A stretch of DNA of 64,000 nt, from assembly GCF_037975245.1 (NCBI RefSeq), contig NC_092572.1, forward strand, positions 11,667,769 to 11,731,768, read 5' to 3'. The notes beneath the pieces are model-generated. The model was given only the letters and a program-made list of their open reading frames with translations, had not been told where the DNA came from and did not search any database. Positions within the stretch are counted from its first letter, which is position 1, and each line of letters opens with the position of its first letter. Source of the stretch: Apostichopus japonicus (lineage: Eukaryota > Echinodermata > Holothuroidea > Aspidochirotida > Stichopodidae). Both the position numbers and the translations under genes were made by a program. Shown one piece after another: positions 52,101 through 63,792 of the stretch.

Positions 52101-52842
52101 GGATGTATATCCACAAGTCTCATCTTTTACAACATACAACATATGTTATGCTGCCATCGTTTGACAAAGATCACTCTACTGTACATCCCAACAAAGATGG
52201 GGACGTCGGGAAAATTGTCAGAATAGAAAAGCCGAGACTTTCAAAAATAAATACGGATGCATCTTCTGATGTAATTTTCATGAAAGTAAATGGAAAAGTT
52301 TTAAGCAAAAATGTCATGCCAAAGTTTGGTCCAAACTATACAGAGAGCTATGCCTTTACATTCTTATCGGGTATCTTCTCCTCCTCCTTGTTTGTACCTT
52401 CAGGACAATCAAATTTTCATCTGTTACAATCGAGTGTTTGTCAAATTTAACCTTCAAAATACAGCCAAATGATTCGAGTGTAAGGGGCCTAACTGTCTGC
52501 AAGACACACACAATGTACCACACTGTGTAACATCCATGGTTGGATGTCTAATCCTCCTGAATCTTGAAAAGTCCACACCAAGAAAATCTGGGATTGACGG
52601 CCTTGATTCCTAGCTCTTACTAATTTACAGAGCTTGCTCTTTCCCTCCCCCCCCCCCCTCCTGTCACTCCAACCTCCTTCCCCCCAAAAGTTTGGCATGA
52701 TGAAACTACTTTAAAAATATGCCATGCATTCTCATGAATATATTTATTAGGAGTCCCTTACTGATAACCTTGGAGGGACGAAACTATTTTGAAAAATTTC
52801 CCATGCATTCTCATGAGTATTAATTAATTAGGAGTCACTTAC
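49195..52842 (-). other. Robo intron, about 3.6 kb, inside Ig1
   Basis: This phase 0 intron splits Ig1 just before the core tryptophan. Its first 150 bases (minus-strand direction) contain a tandem copy of the exon end and donor. A C-rich run lies near 52650, a purine-rich stretch lies at about 51600-51705, and nothing else is recognisable. A plus-strand ORF at 52103-52450 has no recognisable domain and I do not call it. Confidence 0.8.
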
Positions 52843-52860
52843 TGATATCCTTGGGGGAGG
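52699..52860 (-). repeat. Tandem duplication spanning the Ig1 exon end and splice donor
   Basis: Two adjacent diverged copies of about 80 bp (52699-52776 and 52777-52860) align along their length, sharing CCATGCATTCTCATGA and GGAGTC-CTTACTGAT blocks. The copy at higher coordinates contains the last bases of the exon (CCAAGGATATCA) and the donor GTAAGTGACTCC. The other contains the matching CCAAGGTTATCA and GTAAGGGACTCC, so it holds a relic exon tail with a second GT donor. Reading through from the true donor in frame gives GTA AGT GAC TCC TAA, so use of the second donor would introduce a stop. Confidence 0.85.
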
Positions 52861-52976
52861 GTTACCCTCTGCTCTACAATTCAGCTGTGTGGGAGAATCT
52901 TTCGGAACCACCTTATCGAGGACGTCTTCTGTTATTGTGGGGAGGGTGAAATCTTTCTTGCCAGGCTCTCCGATAG
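52843..52976 (-). CDS. robo: Roundabout receptor exon: first half of Ig1
   Basis: This internal exon encodes the N-terminal half of Ig domain 1 of a Robo-family receptor, a cell-surface protein that binds secreted Slit and steers axons and migrating cells. Read on the minus strand it enters with two bases of a split codon and then has 44 codons. The segment DSPTQLNCRAEGNPPPRIS carries the B-strand cysteine and the C-A-E-G-x-P-x-P stretch typical of Robo Ig1. The acceptor is a pyrimidine-rich TTTTCTTTACAG, and the donor after ATA TCA is GTAAGTGAC, in phase 0. The next exon begins with the Ig core tryptophan, so the join recreates the expected Ig C-strand. No signal peptide is present, so at least one upstream exon is missing. 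The 3' end and donor are partly duplicated just downstream. Family assignment rests on the combined five-exon translation. Confidence 0.85.
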
Positions 52977-54762
52977 CTGTAAAGAAAACGTGAAATCATG
53001 GTTATATCGACCGACTATGAAGTTAATGTGCTTGTATACACTACAAATATAATAAATATATATACAATTATAGATATTAATTAATTATCTATTAATGATA
53101 GAATCAGGTACATGTTCAGATCTAAGATGGTGGTTGCGGTTGCTTCTCTGCAGTATTGACATTGCAGGCCATTTTTCGTTCTTCATCTTAAAATAAAATG
53201 GCCGCCAAGTAGGTCATCTGAAGAGACAAAGGTTAACCACACCATTTTGAGAAACCCACAAGACAATTAAACTGCTGAATCCCATTGGCTCCACCCCCCC
53301 CCCCCCCACCCCCACCCACTGATCAAACAATGGCTTAGTTTAGAGGTCACTTCATGGCTTTACGGAGGTGTTTTCTACGAATATCAAATAGAAATAAAGA
53401 AATGAACCCTTTGTCCTTTGAATATTCCAACTGCCCAGTCCATTACCCTTGTCTTCAGCTTCTCTTCTGCCTTCCCTTCCCAGCAGCTTACCCCTGGTCC
53501 CAAAGTAATGCCCCTTCTCAAGCCCCAATCCCAAACCCTACCTGGCCTGACACTGAAATGCTTCTGACTATAAAGTTAACATACATCATCCATACCCCCT
53601 TTTCCTGAAACGAATAATAAATGGTAAAATTTCAGCCGTTTGGTTTACTTAAGTCTGTAGTTTGGAAAAAACCTTTGCAAGAACACCCCATCGGTCAAAC
53701 TCCACATGTAAGGAGACCATCAGACAGAGCCAATCAGAGGATTGAAATCTGACCCTTGAAATACAAAACAGGGGAACACCTGAGGATCCCTCCTCACTGG
53801 AAAACCACAAAAGTCATGTTTAATTAAAATACCTCCTAATTGAGAACCAAATTTGGGATCTCGACAAGGTCTTAAACCCTTCAAGTTGTTGGTAACATAT
53901 TTTATATGTCAATAAATAAATCAATATTCCTGTTTGTCTTTATGTTGTTATAGGGGGGGGGGGGGAGAGATGGGCCAGTGAATGGGAGAGTTTTGAAGAA
54001 AAAAGATTGGTCGTGACTATTTCAAGTGAATTCCTCCCCTTGTAAGTGGCTATTTGGATGCTTCTTGAACTACTTTTGCCAATTAGTCAGCAAGCCGTTG
54101 GTGAAATTTCAAATTGGGCTACAGAGCTAATTTGTTGAGAAGAAACTGTGACGAGAAGGGAAACGAAGGGGGGGGGGGGGAGGAGGGTGGGGGTGGAGAG
54201 AATGGGAGGGAGGAATAAGGTGGGGGTGGGAAGAGGCCTCTCTCTCAGGACAAAGCAAATAATGTTCAAAAAAAATATCCTGATAATGTTCAAGGTAAGA
54301 TCAAACTCTTCTCGTACCAAAGAGATGAAAATTCGAACAGAACTGACAAAATGGTCTAAAATTTTGAATAAATTAGTATTATGATACCATACAAGTCATC
54401 TTTTATAATTATTCATCACTCGATGACGAATGCAACTGTGCAGCAGTCTTCTCACAAATTATCATTTTTTTGGGGACAATTCACAGACATATTTGATCCA
54501 CGTTGCCAAACATATAACTTGAATAAAATTATACTGTACTGATATAGTCATAAACAACATTAAAAGCAGCACACTGGGAAATAATTCGCTAAGCTTAATC
54601 TTATAATACAATTAATCATCACTCAAAATGACAAAATACTAACAAACTATCCCTCACAGATATCAGTTTACAACTCACACACACACACACATTAGATCCA
54701 TGGTGCCTACTATAATTGGACAATTCAAAACCATGATCAAATTGACTTCAAAGACAAACAAC

Positions 54763-54922
54763 TTATAAGCAACTATTTCTTGGAAATTTCACTAGCTCAA
54801 TATAAAAGGCATCTTCATGCCAGGCTGTCAATATATCTTCAATCGTTTTGTGAATCACTGAGCTGTCGAAAATTTCCTGCAGAGTTTGGAGGAAAAGGCC
54901 GTGTGGAGGCTTCCTAGGACCT
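54763..54922 (-). CDS. Unassigned exon-like C-terminal ORF Z
   Basis: An acceptor-like TTGTGTAATTCACAG is followed by one base of a split codon, 52 codons and a TAA stop. The translation includes GPRKPPHGLFLQTLQEIFDS, TIEDILTAWHEDAFYIELVK and FPRNSCL. Its composition is more protein-like than the surrounding translated intron. No family is recognised. It enters in the same phase as the ORF at 55188-55263, so the two could be alternative last exons of one gene. No AATAAA lies close behind the stop, which weakens the call. Confidence 0.28.
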
Positions 54923-55187
54923 CTGTGAATTACACAAAAGGTTAGACGTAGTATCATAATGAACAATCCCAATGTTTTGAACTAGGACACTTCCCCCCCC
55001 CCCCTCCCCTTCTCTCTCTCTCTGTTGGGTCTATGATACAATGTTTAACATTTGACACAACATGCATAACAGACGATCATTTTATCAGAAGAATCTTTCA
55101 CAAATTACAGGATGGACCATACCATTCGAAGCTCTAACAAACAAGAAGAGTACAAATTTGTACAAAATATTACCCATGCTGTAATTT

Positions 55188-55263
55188 TTAAATATTATTT
55201 TGGAGTTTTTCCATGAATTTCTCCATCGCTTCTCCATAACTTGAACCACCCACCAAATTGTAA
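55188..55263 (-). CDS. Unassigned exon-like C-terminal ORF Y
   Basis: After a good acceptor (CTTTCTTTCTAG), one base completes a split codon and 24 codons follow before a TAA stop. The frame reads YNLVGGSSYGEAMEKF and then MEKLQNNI, a plausible amphipathic C-terminus. I do not recognise the family. No upstream partner exon is visible, so it may be chance, a pseudogene relic or a terminal exon of a second minus-strand gene. It shares its entry phase with the ORF at 54763-54922. Confidence 0.25.
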
Positions 55264-58200
55264 CTAGAAAGAAAGATTAGATATCAATTGATCAAATTGT
55301 AGGACAAAACTAATAAGTTTCTCTATAAATGAAATGAGCTTCCTTTAATTACTAAACTGCAATTGTAATATAATATGTATAACATCAAACTTTTTTTTAA
55401 AATTTTTCTATGATTAAGACTGATATAAAAATGTGCATTTCTTTGTCCGTCAGTCGGTCTGTCTGTCTGTCTGGAATAAAAGTGATCCAGCAAACACATA
55501 GCCCTTTGTTGAATCCACTGACAATCACCAACATTTCTTAATTTATTTCCAGCTGCTTTTCTAATATGGAAAGTTAACGATACCGCCGCCCCCCCGCCGG
55601 CCCCCCCCCTGGCCCCCTTCCAAAGAAAATAGAAAGTGACACACTGACAGGAAAGTACAACGACTAAAACTTGTAAAATTTGTGTTTCAGTAGGAAGTTC
55701 ACGAGCTTAGAGACGACAAAACATCTCTGGGCAAAGTCGACATGTCTGAAGATCTCTGCACAATGCGAGACGGAGAGGAAACGAGATGATAACAACGAGG
55801 TTAAGTCGTGTTTGTCGTATCCTCTCAGACAGCCCAAAAGAAATAAAAAACAGAAATAATTTGTGCCATGAAGGATTTCGATGATTTAATTTCCTATATT
55901 CTGCGCAAATATGCCGAAGCATATTTCCAGTCGGTTTGAAGAAAAGCTAAACCCCCCAACCCACCTCCTCCCTAATGTTGGTAAATCGTGTTATCATCGA
56001 TCCGATCAATACCAATGAGAAAGACTCTCTACTCTCCAGTTAGGGCTTGCCGTGACGGCTGTTATCGATTCGCTGTTATACTGCTGTCTGGGTTAATGTG
56101 CAAGCCAGTGCATAATGTCATCAATTTATAAGGATCCCATGGTAATCCCGATGGGGGGATGGGAGCATGGGGGGGACTATTGCATTTGGCATGCCATGTA
56201 CGATGTAAAACAATATGTTAAATACAAAAAAAAATCAAGAAATGAAAATAACAAGTTAAAAGCAAGATGAAGATTTAACTTAAAAGCTTTATAAGAAGGA
56301 AAAAAGTTGAAAATGGGGATGAGAAACAAGGACGTACAGTGATGAGGTTGGAATTTTGGTTTAGGCAGCACCTCATGAATATTCAAAGCTCAAACCTGCC
56401 ATGAATATTCAATATTTGGCTGTATAAGCAAGATTGAGAGCTAGTACAGGTTGAGAACAAGGAATGTAAGTATGTAATTTTGGTTACTCATTCAAAAGAT
56501 AGGTCAAATCTAATTACAAAATTTAGGAGCTCTGTTAATATCCTGGGAAGGATCATCTCCCGCAGGTATTAAAAGGAACTTCATGTATTTTATTCCTCTA
56601 CATTTCGCGTCACCATATCCACGATCCCTCCTCCATCCTTCCCTATTCCACCTCCCTCCCTTTCCCACCTCTCTCTTCCTCCCTAAATTTCCTGCTTCTC
56701 AATTTCCACCCCCTCCCAACTTCTTTCGTTACTACATTTCCCTGTTGTTCTTCCGATCACAACAATTATCTATCTCCCTATATCAGAGCTTGCAAGAGCT
56801 ACAGAAGATTGTTTTTTTTACCTATGCATATGATACAACCTACAGCTTAACAGTCTAGTATGAAGTCAGTCACTGTACACTGACTGAAGACACATTTATT
56901 GACACTGGTTTACTGACTGCATGGACCATCAACTACTCTATATTCTACATGAATGCATCAAAAGATTAACCAAAAAAAAGTTAGCACTTTCATAAAAAAA
57001 ATTTAAAAGACTTTTGTTGATAAATCCATTACCAGATTGGCATTTGTTATCATAATAGCTTCACCTAATCTCATATCCGATAATTATAAAACCAAACTTG
57101 GTAACGAAAAGAAATACGCTCATATAGAAAAGCAAATCCAATTGCCTTAATACGTCCCCCTAGGGCACAAGCTTTCATTCGTCACTCACCCTCAGAAAAG
57201 AAACACAACCTCACGAAATGAAAATAAAACTTGTGTTTGATCACTTCATCTTAAGCATATTTACAGAGTGACTGGACAGAGCTGGAAGACCGAAACCCAG
57301 TTTCTTTCAAAACTCTCAGCCAATTTTTTTTCTTGAACTAACATTATTTCACAAAAACATGAAAAAGCTGACCAAACTTGAATAGTTCTGATAACCTCAA
57401 TTTCACCGAGCAATTTTACCAATTATCCATCTAAATTTTCTTAGCTTGGACCTACTTAACCAAAGAGAGCAGCCTATCCAGCTTTTTACTCTTCGCTTTT
57501 GTTTGAATTCTCTCTCCGTTTCTTTTTCTTTCCTATTTGTTTTACTTTCTTGAAGAGAAAAAAAAAAGAGAAAAAAGTTCAAAGATTTTGGTACAAGACT
57601 GATTGATGTCTGATTAGTTCATCGCAAACAATTCCGAATCGCCGAGGAGGGAGCGTGCATTTGATCGGCTTTGATCGAGAGGTTGGGTAAATATTTGGTC
57701 AGAGTACTTGTGGGGCTTTACTCTGTGTATTTAACTGTAAGACCCAACAATTAGAATGCTTTAAGAACCTTATAAGGTAAAGTCTTTTGAAGTTCTTCAA
57801 ATCTTATAACACGAAGAGAGGATTTTATAAACCAGCAAATCGGGGAGACCTGTAAGTTCTGATAATATGCAAGTAACTTAACTAGCAAAGATAATATTGA
57901 TGTGACTGAGGTAATACAAGACTCAAGGGTTGTGTGCGACAGATTTGAAACGCTCGCTGCTTGTGTGTTATGAACAGTAAATATCTCAACACTTTGAAGC
58001 CGAGTTTTCTGTTGAAAACTTGTCTCGTTTCTGGTGGTACAGGAAGCAATAAACAGACCATTAAGGGAAAAGCAAACAAAGTACGCTTGGAGAGGCACCT
58101 AAATGAAACTATAAAAACATGACATTTAATTTGTTTTTTGGGTAGAAAATTGACTGTTTGAAGCTCAACTATTCCTAATCACAAATTCTGCGGCGAGTTT

Positions 58201-58992
58201 TAATGTTTAAAAATGTTATCAAGGATTATATTCATTTCTGTTCGTTTCTATTTCTGTTTATTACTCTAAATATTGCTGATTCTTTAACAGCACTTTTAGT
58301 TGATTTTTATCAATTTTTTTTTTTCGAGACGCCATCCAATAATTCCACAACAATGGAACCTACAGCTCAAATTAGCTTAATTAGTCAAGTGACATTTCAA
58401 ATATTGGAGTAGATTAGTCTAAGACTTTTGCAAACTTGAAAATTGCTTTTTTTTTTAAGTTTGATTATAGTATTAAAAGCATCTGGCATCTCAACAACAA
58501 AATATTGAAAAGTGGATCAATTCAACTGATGGATAATTCTTACCTTTTACATTCATTTAGTGAAGAAAAGGAAGCATATTTCCTTAATAGGTTCAAAAGA
58601 AGAGATTTAAGGGAATTGCCTAAATGGAAGCAATTACTCCACATACTTTTACTCCTGATAAATAGATCAGCTGCAAACACATATCTAACTTGAAAAGGAG
58701 GATTTCAATAGAACAAGGAATAGATGTAAATAGCTCTATTTCTGTTTCTTGTTCTCTCCTTCCTAGTGGTTATGTAATAGGTATGCCTTTACTCTTCCAC
58801 AACCTGTGCTCATTTTCCCTTGTATAATTAGTAGTGAGCCAGTGGCAACAGTACTTTCTTTGTTCTGCCAAAGTTGCTGGTTGCAGTAAACATCTTCTCT
58901 TCTTACTTTCTTTTCTTAGATAAGGGATGCCTTGTCTTGGTTGTTTCAGTTTTAGTGTAAGCATTTGTATGCAGATTAGCCTGTGTAATTAG

Positions 58993-59050
58993 CTCTGATT
59001 GGTTCTAAGTGTTACTCTTGGTATCTAGGGTGTGTATAGACCAATCAGAG
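58993..59050. repeat. Perfect 11-bp inverted repeat with CCAAT cores
   Basis: CTCTGATTGGT (58993-59003) and ACCAATCAGAG (59040-59050) are exact reverse complements 36 bp apart. Each contains a CCAAT box, in opposite orientation, as in paired NF-Y sites. A TATA-like run follows 150 bp later. Confidence 0.6.
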
Positions 59051-59880
59051 GTGTTAAAAGGGTCACATGTTGTTACCCTGTGGTTTAGGAGCTTCCTCCA
59101 AGGTGTTTTAGGAGAGAGAGGCAGTTTGGTTGTCAGCCAGTCAACAGGGCCTGTTTGTATATTAGCCACCCTTGATATCATAGTCTGTACACTACAGTAT
59201 ACATATATATAAAAATAGTTAGAGAAGTTGTCTATCTTGTGCTTAAAGAATACATATTATCTACATAAATATAACTTTACTGGAGGATTTAATTGTTAAT
59301 TATTGATTTGCTGTACGTTTGTGAACATTATTCCATCGTTTATTTAATGGATTATATGGAACTGAGAGCTGTGTCCTGCTAGTTGCCATTTTGTACTTAC
59401 ATATCTTTACTGGGACTTCACCTATTCTTTAACTTATCTTTTACCGGGACTTCACCTACTCTTTTACCTGGACGTCACCTAGTCTTCTACCTACTGTATC
59501 TTGTACCTGGACTTTACCTACTCTCCTTGGGAAGAACATTTCTTTGAACATATATTATTTATTGGAGTATTCCTGGAATCTCACTCATATCTATTTTCAC
59601 TGTCCAAGTATATTCGCGGAACTCTTACAACTCACCTTGTATTTCGTAACTTCCTGTTATCGGACATTTATCATTAAACCTGTCTTCACCGTGCCTACCA
59701 GTCAACTACATTGCTGTGCCGTGCTGCTGGAGTATACAGACCCCCCCGCCAGATAAGCTCTATCTCTTTTTTTTATTAATGTGCACATACATGTATTAGT
59801 CTTGTGGCCACTTGACACCCTAGTTGTTTATATTCAATATCTCTTGTTTTAATTGTTGATACAAGTGTAATTGTGTAACA
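59010..59880 (+). mobile_element. Possible degenerate solo LTR
   Basis: The segment starts TGTTAC and ends GTAACA, a 6-bp inverted repeat of the TG...CA type seen at LTR ends. It has a CCAAT box at 59041 and a TATA-like TATATATAAAAA at about 59204, in the order and spacing expected of a U3 promoter. There is no clear target-site duplication, no primer-binding site after the end and no second copy in the window. It could equally be ordinary non-coding DNA. Confidence 0.22.
59405..59523. repeat. Degenerate minisatellite, about 30-bp unit
   Basis: Four to five diverged copies built around ACCTGGACTTCACCTACTC (variants ACTGGGACTTCACCTATTC, ACCGGGACTTCACCTACTC, ACCTGGACGTCACCTAGTC). Confidence 0.8.
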
Positions 59881-60696
59881 GTAAAGAGTACTTTCCCAAG
59901 ATTCTTTATGCTGCACACTTTCATGTGTGACCAAGCAATATAACTATTTTCTGTACCTAACAGCCAGTCTTATTCTTGTTTTTTTAGCCTGTTGTATTTG
60001 AAATACAGTGGTCAGCTGTCTTCACACATCGTGACCACTAGGGGAATTCCCAATAATCCTGTTGTACAGCTAGCTGCTGTCAAGAACCCCATATCCCGCA
60101 ACTCTTACATAAACAACAGTGATCTTAAAAAGTGAGAAGAAAAAAAATAATACTCTGTACAATTACAATATATGCATCATTCAAAATTAATACAGACAAT
60201 TTTTTTTTAAGTCACTCCCCCAAACCCCCCCCCCCCCTATTTCTCTGAATTAATATATCTTTTTTTCATATTTTTTTTTAGTTTTGCCTATCAGAGATCC
60301 CTCACACATATTTGGAGAACTCCTAGAAATGACATCATTTATAACATGACAAAATTTTAGTCCTTTTTTTTTTTACTTCTCAATTCTTTTTGTTGCACCT
60401 TAATTTGTTTCTTCTGTTTTTTGGGAGGGCTTTTTTTTCCTTTCTTAGGAAGTCTATTCTGCCCTACTGTGTTTTTTGTTCTTTTTTTGCAGGCTTTTCT
60501 GACAGTTTTTTCATCATATTCCCATTCTCCTCTGTATTGGTTGTCAGTATCCAGAATTAAAGTAGGACTTTCAGATAGATCATCTACGTGTAATTTGTGA
60601 CAAACTCAGAAAGACAAACCCTAACTGACAGGTCTCTCAGTGCACCATAATCAGCTATTCACAACTACTGAACACGGAAACAAAGAATGCATACTT

Positions 60697-60742
60697 TTCA
60701 ATATATATATATATATATATGCTGTACATGTGTGTGTGTGTT
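60697..60742. repeat. (AT)n/(GT)n compound microsatellite
   Basis: About eleven AT units are followed by GCTGTACATG and a GTGTGTGTGTG run. Confidence 0.9.
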
Positions 60743-60807
60743 TGTTGATACAAAAATACTTATGTTTGGATGGAAAGGTTTAATTTGTTAAAAGCTACAA
60801 CCTTGGG

Positions 60808-61000
60808 TTAGCTGACTTTGAAATCAGGACGGTAGTATCTACCGGATGAAGACGATCTACATCCTCTCACTAGATCATCAATCATTCCAGACTCGCATCC
60901 CTCAACGAACCATCTGAATCTATCTGTCGCTGTTTCCTGTTTTAAAGGAGCACGTACACCTCGATTCAAACATCTGGCCGGCGAGCAACCCGACAAAGTT
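60808..61000 (-). other. Open stretch with four cysteines, function unknown
   Basis: The minus-strand frame of about 62 codons is relatively GC-rich for the region. It contains GCSPARCLNRG, FRWFVEGCESGMIDDLVRGC and a Ser/Tyr-rich end before TAA. The cysteine spacing does not fit the insulin or relaxin A-chain pattern, and there is no signal peptide. I note it as an open frame and do not claim a gene. Confidence 0.15.
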
Positions 61001-63777
61001 GTAGTTGTTTACAGTAGATTTATACCATCTTATAGTGTTTGTGTTGCATTCATTTTGTTAATTGTGTAATTTACAGAAGTTAAATACATTTCATTCCTTC
61101 TGGTTCTTTTTTGCTGACTTTCCTGTCCCGGAGCTAGTGTTCTACTTTGTTAGGACACACGTAAGGCTTCTTAGAATGATTCCTGTCAAAACTATGAGGA
61201 CTTGAACTTTAATCATCAATTATATGTATAGTATATTGTATATATTGTTGTGGAGAAAAAAATAAATTAAATGAAATGAAAATCCTCGGTTACAATCAAT
61301 ATGTGTTGTCAGGTCTGTGTTAAATTTGTCATTTACCAGTACATGTTGTACACATGTATATAAACACTAAGGTACAAGGTATCTTGAGACATAATCAGTG
61401 ATTTTTGTCCAACAAAATCATGCATTAGGGACAAAAAAATTATGGTACGGATTTGAAAGATTTGCGAATTAAATATTACATTACATCAAATTTATTTTGG
61501 GGATCCTAAACTTTCTTCATTGGGTAATTATACCAAGTAAATGACTAATTGACTAGTAAGTTAAAAGTCAGCAGTTGCATATAGAGCAGTTTCAGGGGCC
61601 CCGTGTCAGGAGTAGTTACAAGTTTGGGCCCTTCACTTTAGGTAAGACATTAATATAAAACCTGAACTGAACTGCCTACCGCTATGCCTATATGGAACAC
61701 AGCTAAATGGTTGAGATTGAGGGCCCTGTGTATTCATTTATGGGTATTAAATACTAAATATACAAATATGGCTATTTGTCAGAATGACACAAAACTTGGC
61801 CCTACTTTAAGTCAAAATGGAGCCTTAAAATTCAGAAATTTAGATTTCAGTCTCAGTTCCGCACCGAAAGCTTAATACACTTCTGTTATCTTCCAAGACC
61901 TCATTCACAAACCAGACCAGGATTCCATATATTTTTGTCAATTCAGGAAATGACCATGCACATATGAATTTAGTAAAATAACTTGCAGCAGGGTTCCTTT
62001 AAACCAGTGTTTATACATACTCGATCTTAACACAAAAATACATAAACCTACTGGAAAGGGAATTATATTAAGCCAACGTTGAACTAAAACCTGTAAAACA
62101 AGTGAATCATAAATTTGTTGCATTAATTGATCGAGGGAACCGGATAACATACTCAGTATGGCGTCGTAATGTACTAGATTCCGAGCCACTATTTCGGATG
62201 AAGGATCTGCCGGAGGTGTGCTATCAGTCAGAAAAATTTTCTCCTCATCTCTTAATCGCGGCCTGACCTACATCCTCAAGATGGCTCTGGGACAAATGAC
62301 ACCTCCCCTTTTTTTTTTAGCAACTTTGACAGGCCTGCTTAAGTTTTATCTCGAAAAAACGATATACGTACGTACGATATATCTATATATATGAGCAATC
62401 CCTCACATAGCCCAAAAATATGACGAGGAATAATTCTTATCTAGATCCGTACTTATTGTTTGTGATAATTAAGTCACAAGTCGGTAACATGTTTACAAAT
62501 CACTCCATGCGAGTCTCCTTAGTTAATAAAGACAACTGGTCACTTTGAATCGACTAATGAGAATTAGGCACTGTTTGTAAAATTGCAACCAGAGATCAGA
62601 GATAAACACCAACTGATAAAGTATCTCAACATCTGATTGGCTAATTTTATAATTAAGCCAAGCATTTTCTCCATGAAGGTGCTATCATATCCCATCGATA
62701 TCTGTTTATACAGTAAACTTTTCTTATCAGAGCACACATCATATGGAATTTAATAATTATTTATATTCTATTATATTATATTATTAGAATATTGGTCAGG
62801 AACAGAAACCTTTTGCAAAAGATCACTTCCGCGAGCTTATAGACTTAGATGTTTTTTTATTGGTACTTAATTTGTATTCCACAACACGGTTAAGTTAATT
62901 CGACTGTCATAGCGTGTGACTGAAGCTTGGCCAATTGAGCAGTTAATTACAGTTTGAAGTCAACCAAATCTCTGTCAATTATGAGACGTTATTTGCATCA
63001 GAGTAAGTATATAAACTGGTCAATTGTTTTTCATCAAGAAATCGACGCCATGTAAGGTAAATTTAGTATTATTTACAAGTGTCAGAATGAGTTTTTTCGA
63101 ATAATGTAATAAAAGGCTCATTAATATTCATAAAAGAGGGCATTCAACTGTAGCACAAACTAAAAAAAAAATAATTTAGAGGAATGATTAAGTGATTTTT
63201 ATTCGGTATTAGTATAAATATAGCACAGGTACGCATGTTTCCAATTACTGTAATTATAATCGTGTTCCAGATGTTTGCTCAGCTTGACAAGTCTGCATAA
63301 ATTTGTTTATTGTTTGTTTTTGTTATTGTTTATCTTAAACTTTAAAGGGATCACACTCAGTATACTGGGGATCGAGGGAACATACGGATATATAGTTCGT
63401 GGGGGAGGGTTATCAATTTGCAAAATATGGAAATAAGTACTTAATCAATGTACCTTTTCATAATATTTATACATCATATAAATAGCAAATTGGAATTTCA
63501 GTGTTCTACTGTTTTCTGCATCAATGCAATGAAGTGAGATTGGCGTTATATGTTGACAGGCTGGAAGAACGTCACATTTGCTGTTAGATTTTAGGACTGA
63601 AAATTGGAACAGTGAGGTCATCTCATGGACAGAGCACTGCAATCGGTTAATTAATATGATTCACAAATAACGCAGCAAGCTTAAATTTGTACCATATCAA
63701 AAGGTAACCATCATCTGCATCAATGAATTAGTCAAAACCCAAAACATATTTGCACTTATTATCCTTCCATGGGGATT

Positions 63778-63792
63778 GGGGGGGGGGGGGGG
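63778..63792. repeat. Poly(dG) run of 15
   Basis: Fifteen guanines, followed by AGGGGGGAG. Confidence 0.97.

Noticed and set aside
52103-52450. 115-codon plus-strand frame including VGKIVRIEKPRLSKI
   Set aside because: It looks slightly protein-like but matches no family I know and lies antisense inside a robo intron.
58436-58693. 85-codon plus-strand frame with EEKEAYFLNRFKRRDLREL
   Set aside because: Charged composition is suggestive, but there is no recognisable family and no support from flanking signals.
60808-60996. Cys-containing minus-strand frame considered as an insulin/relaxin-like A chain
   Set aside because: The CC and C-x8-C spacing is absent and there is no signal peptide or B-chain motif.
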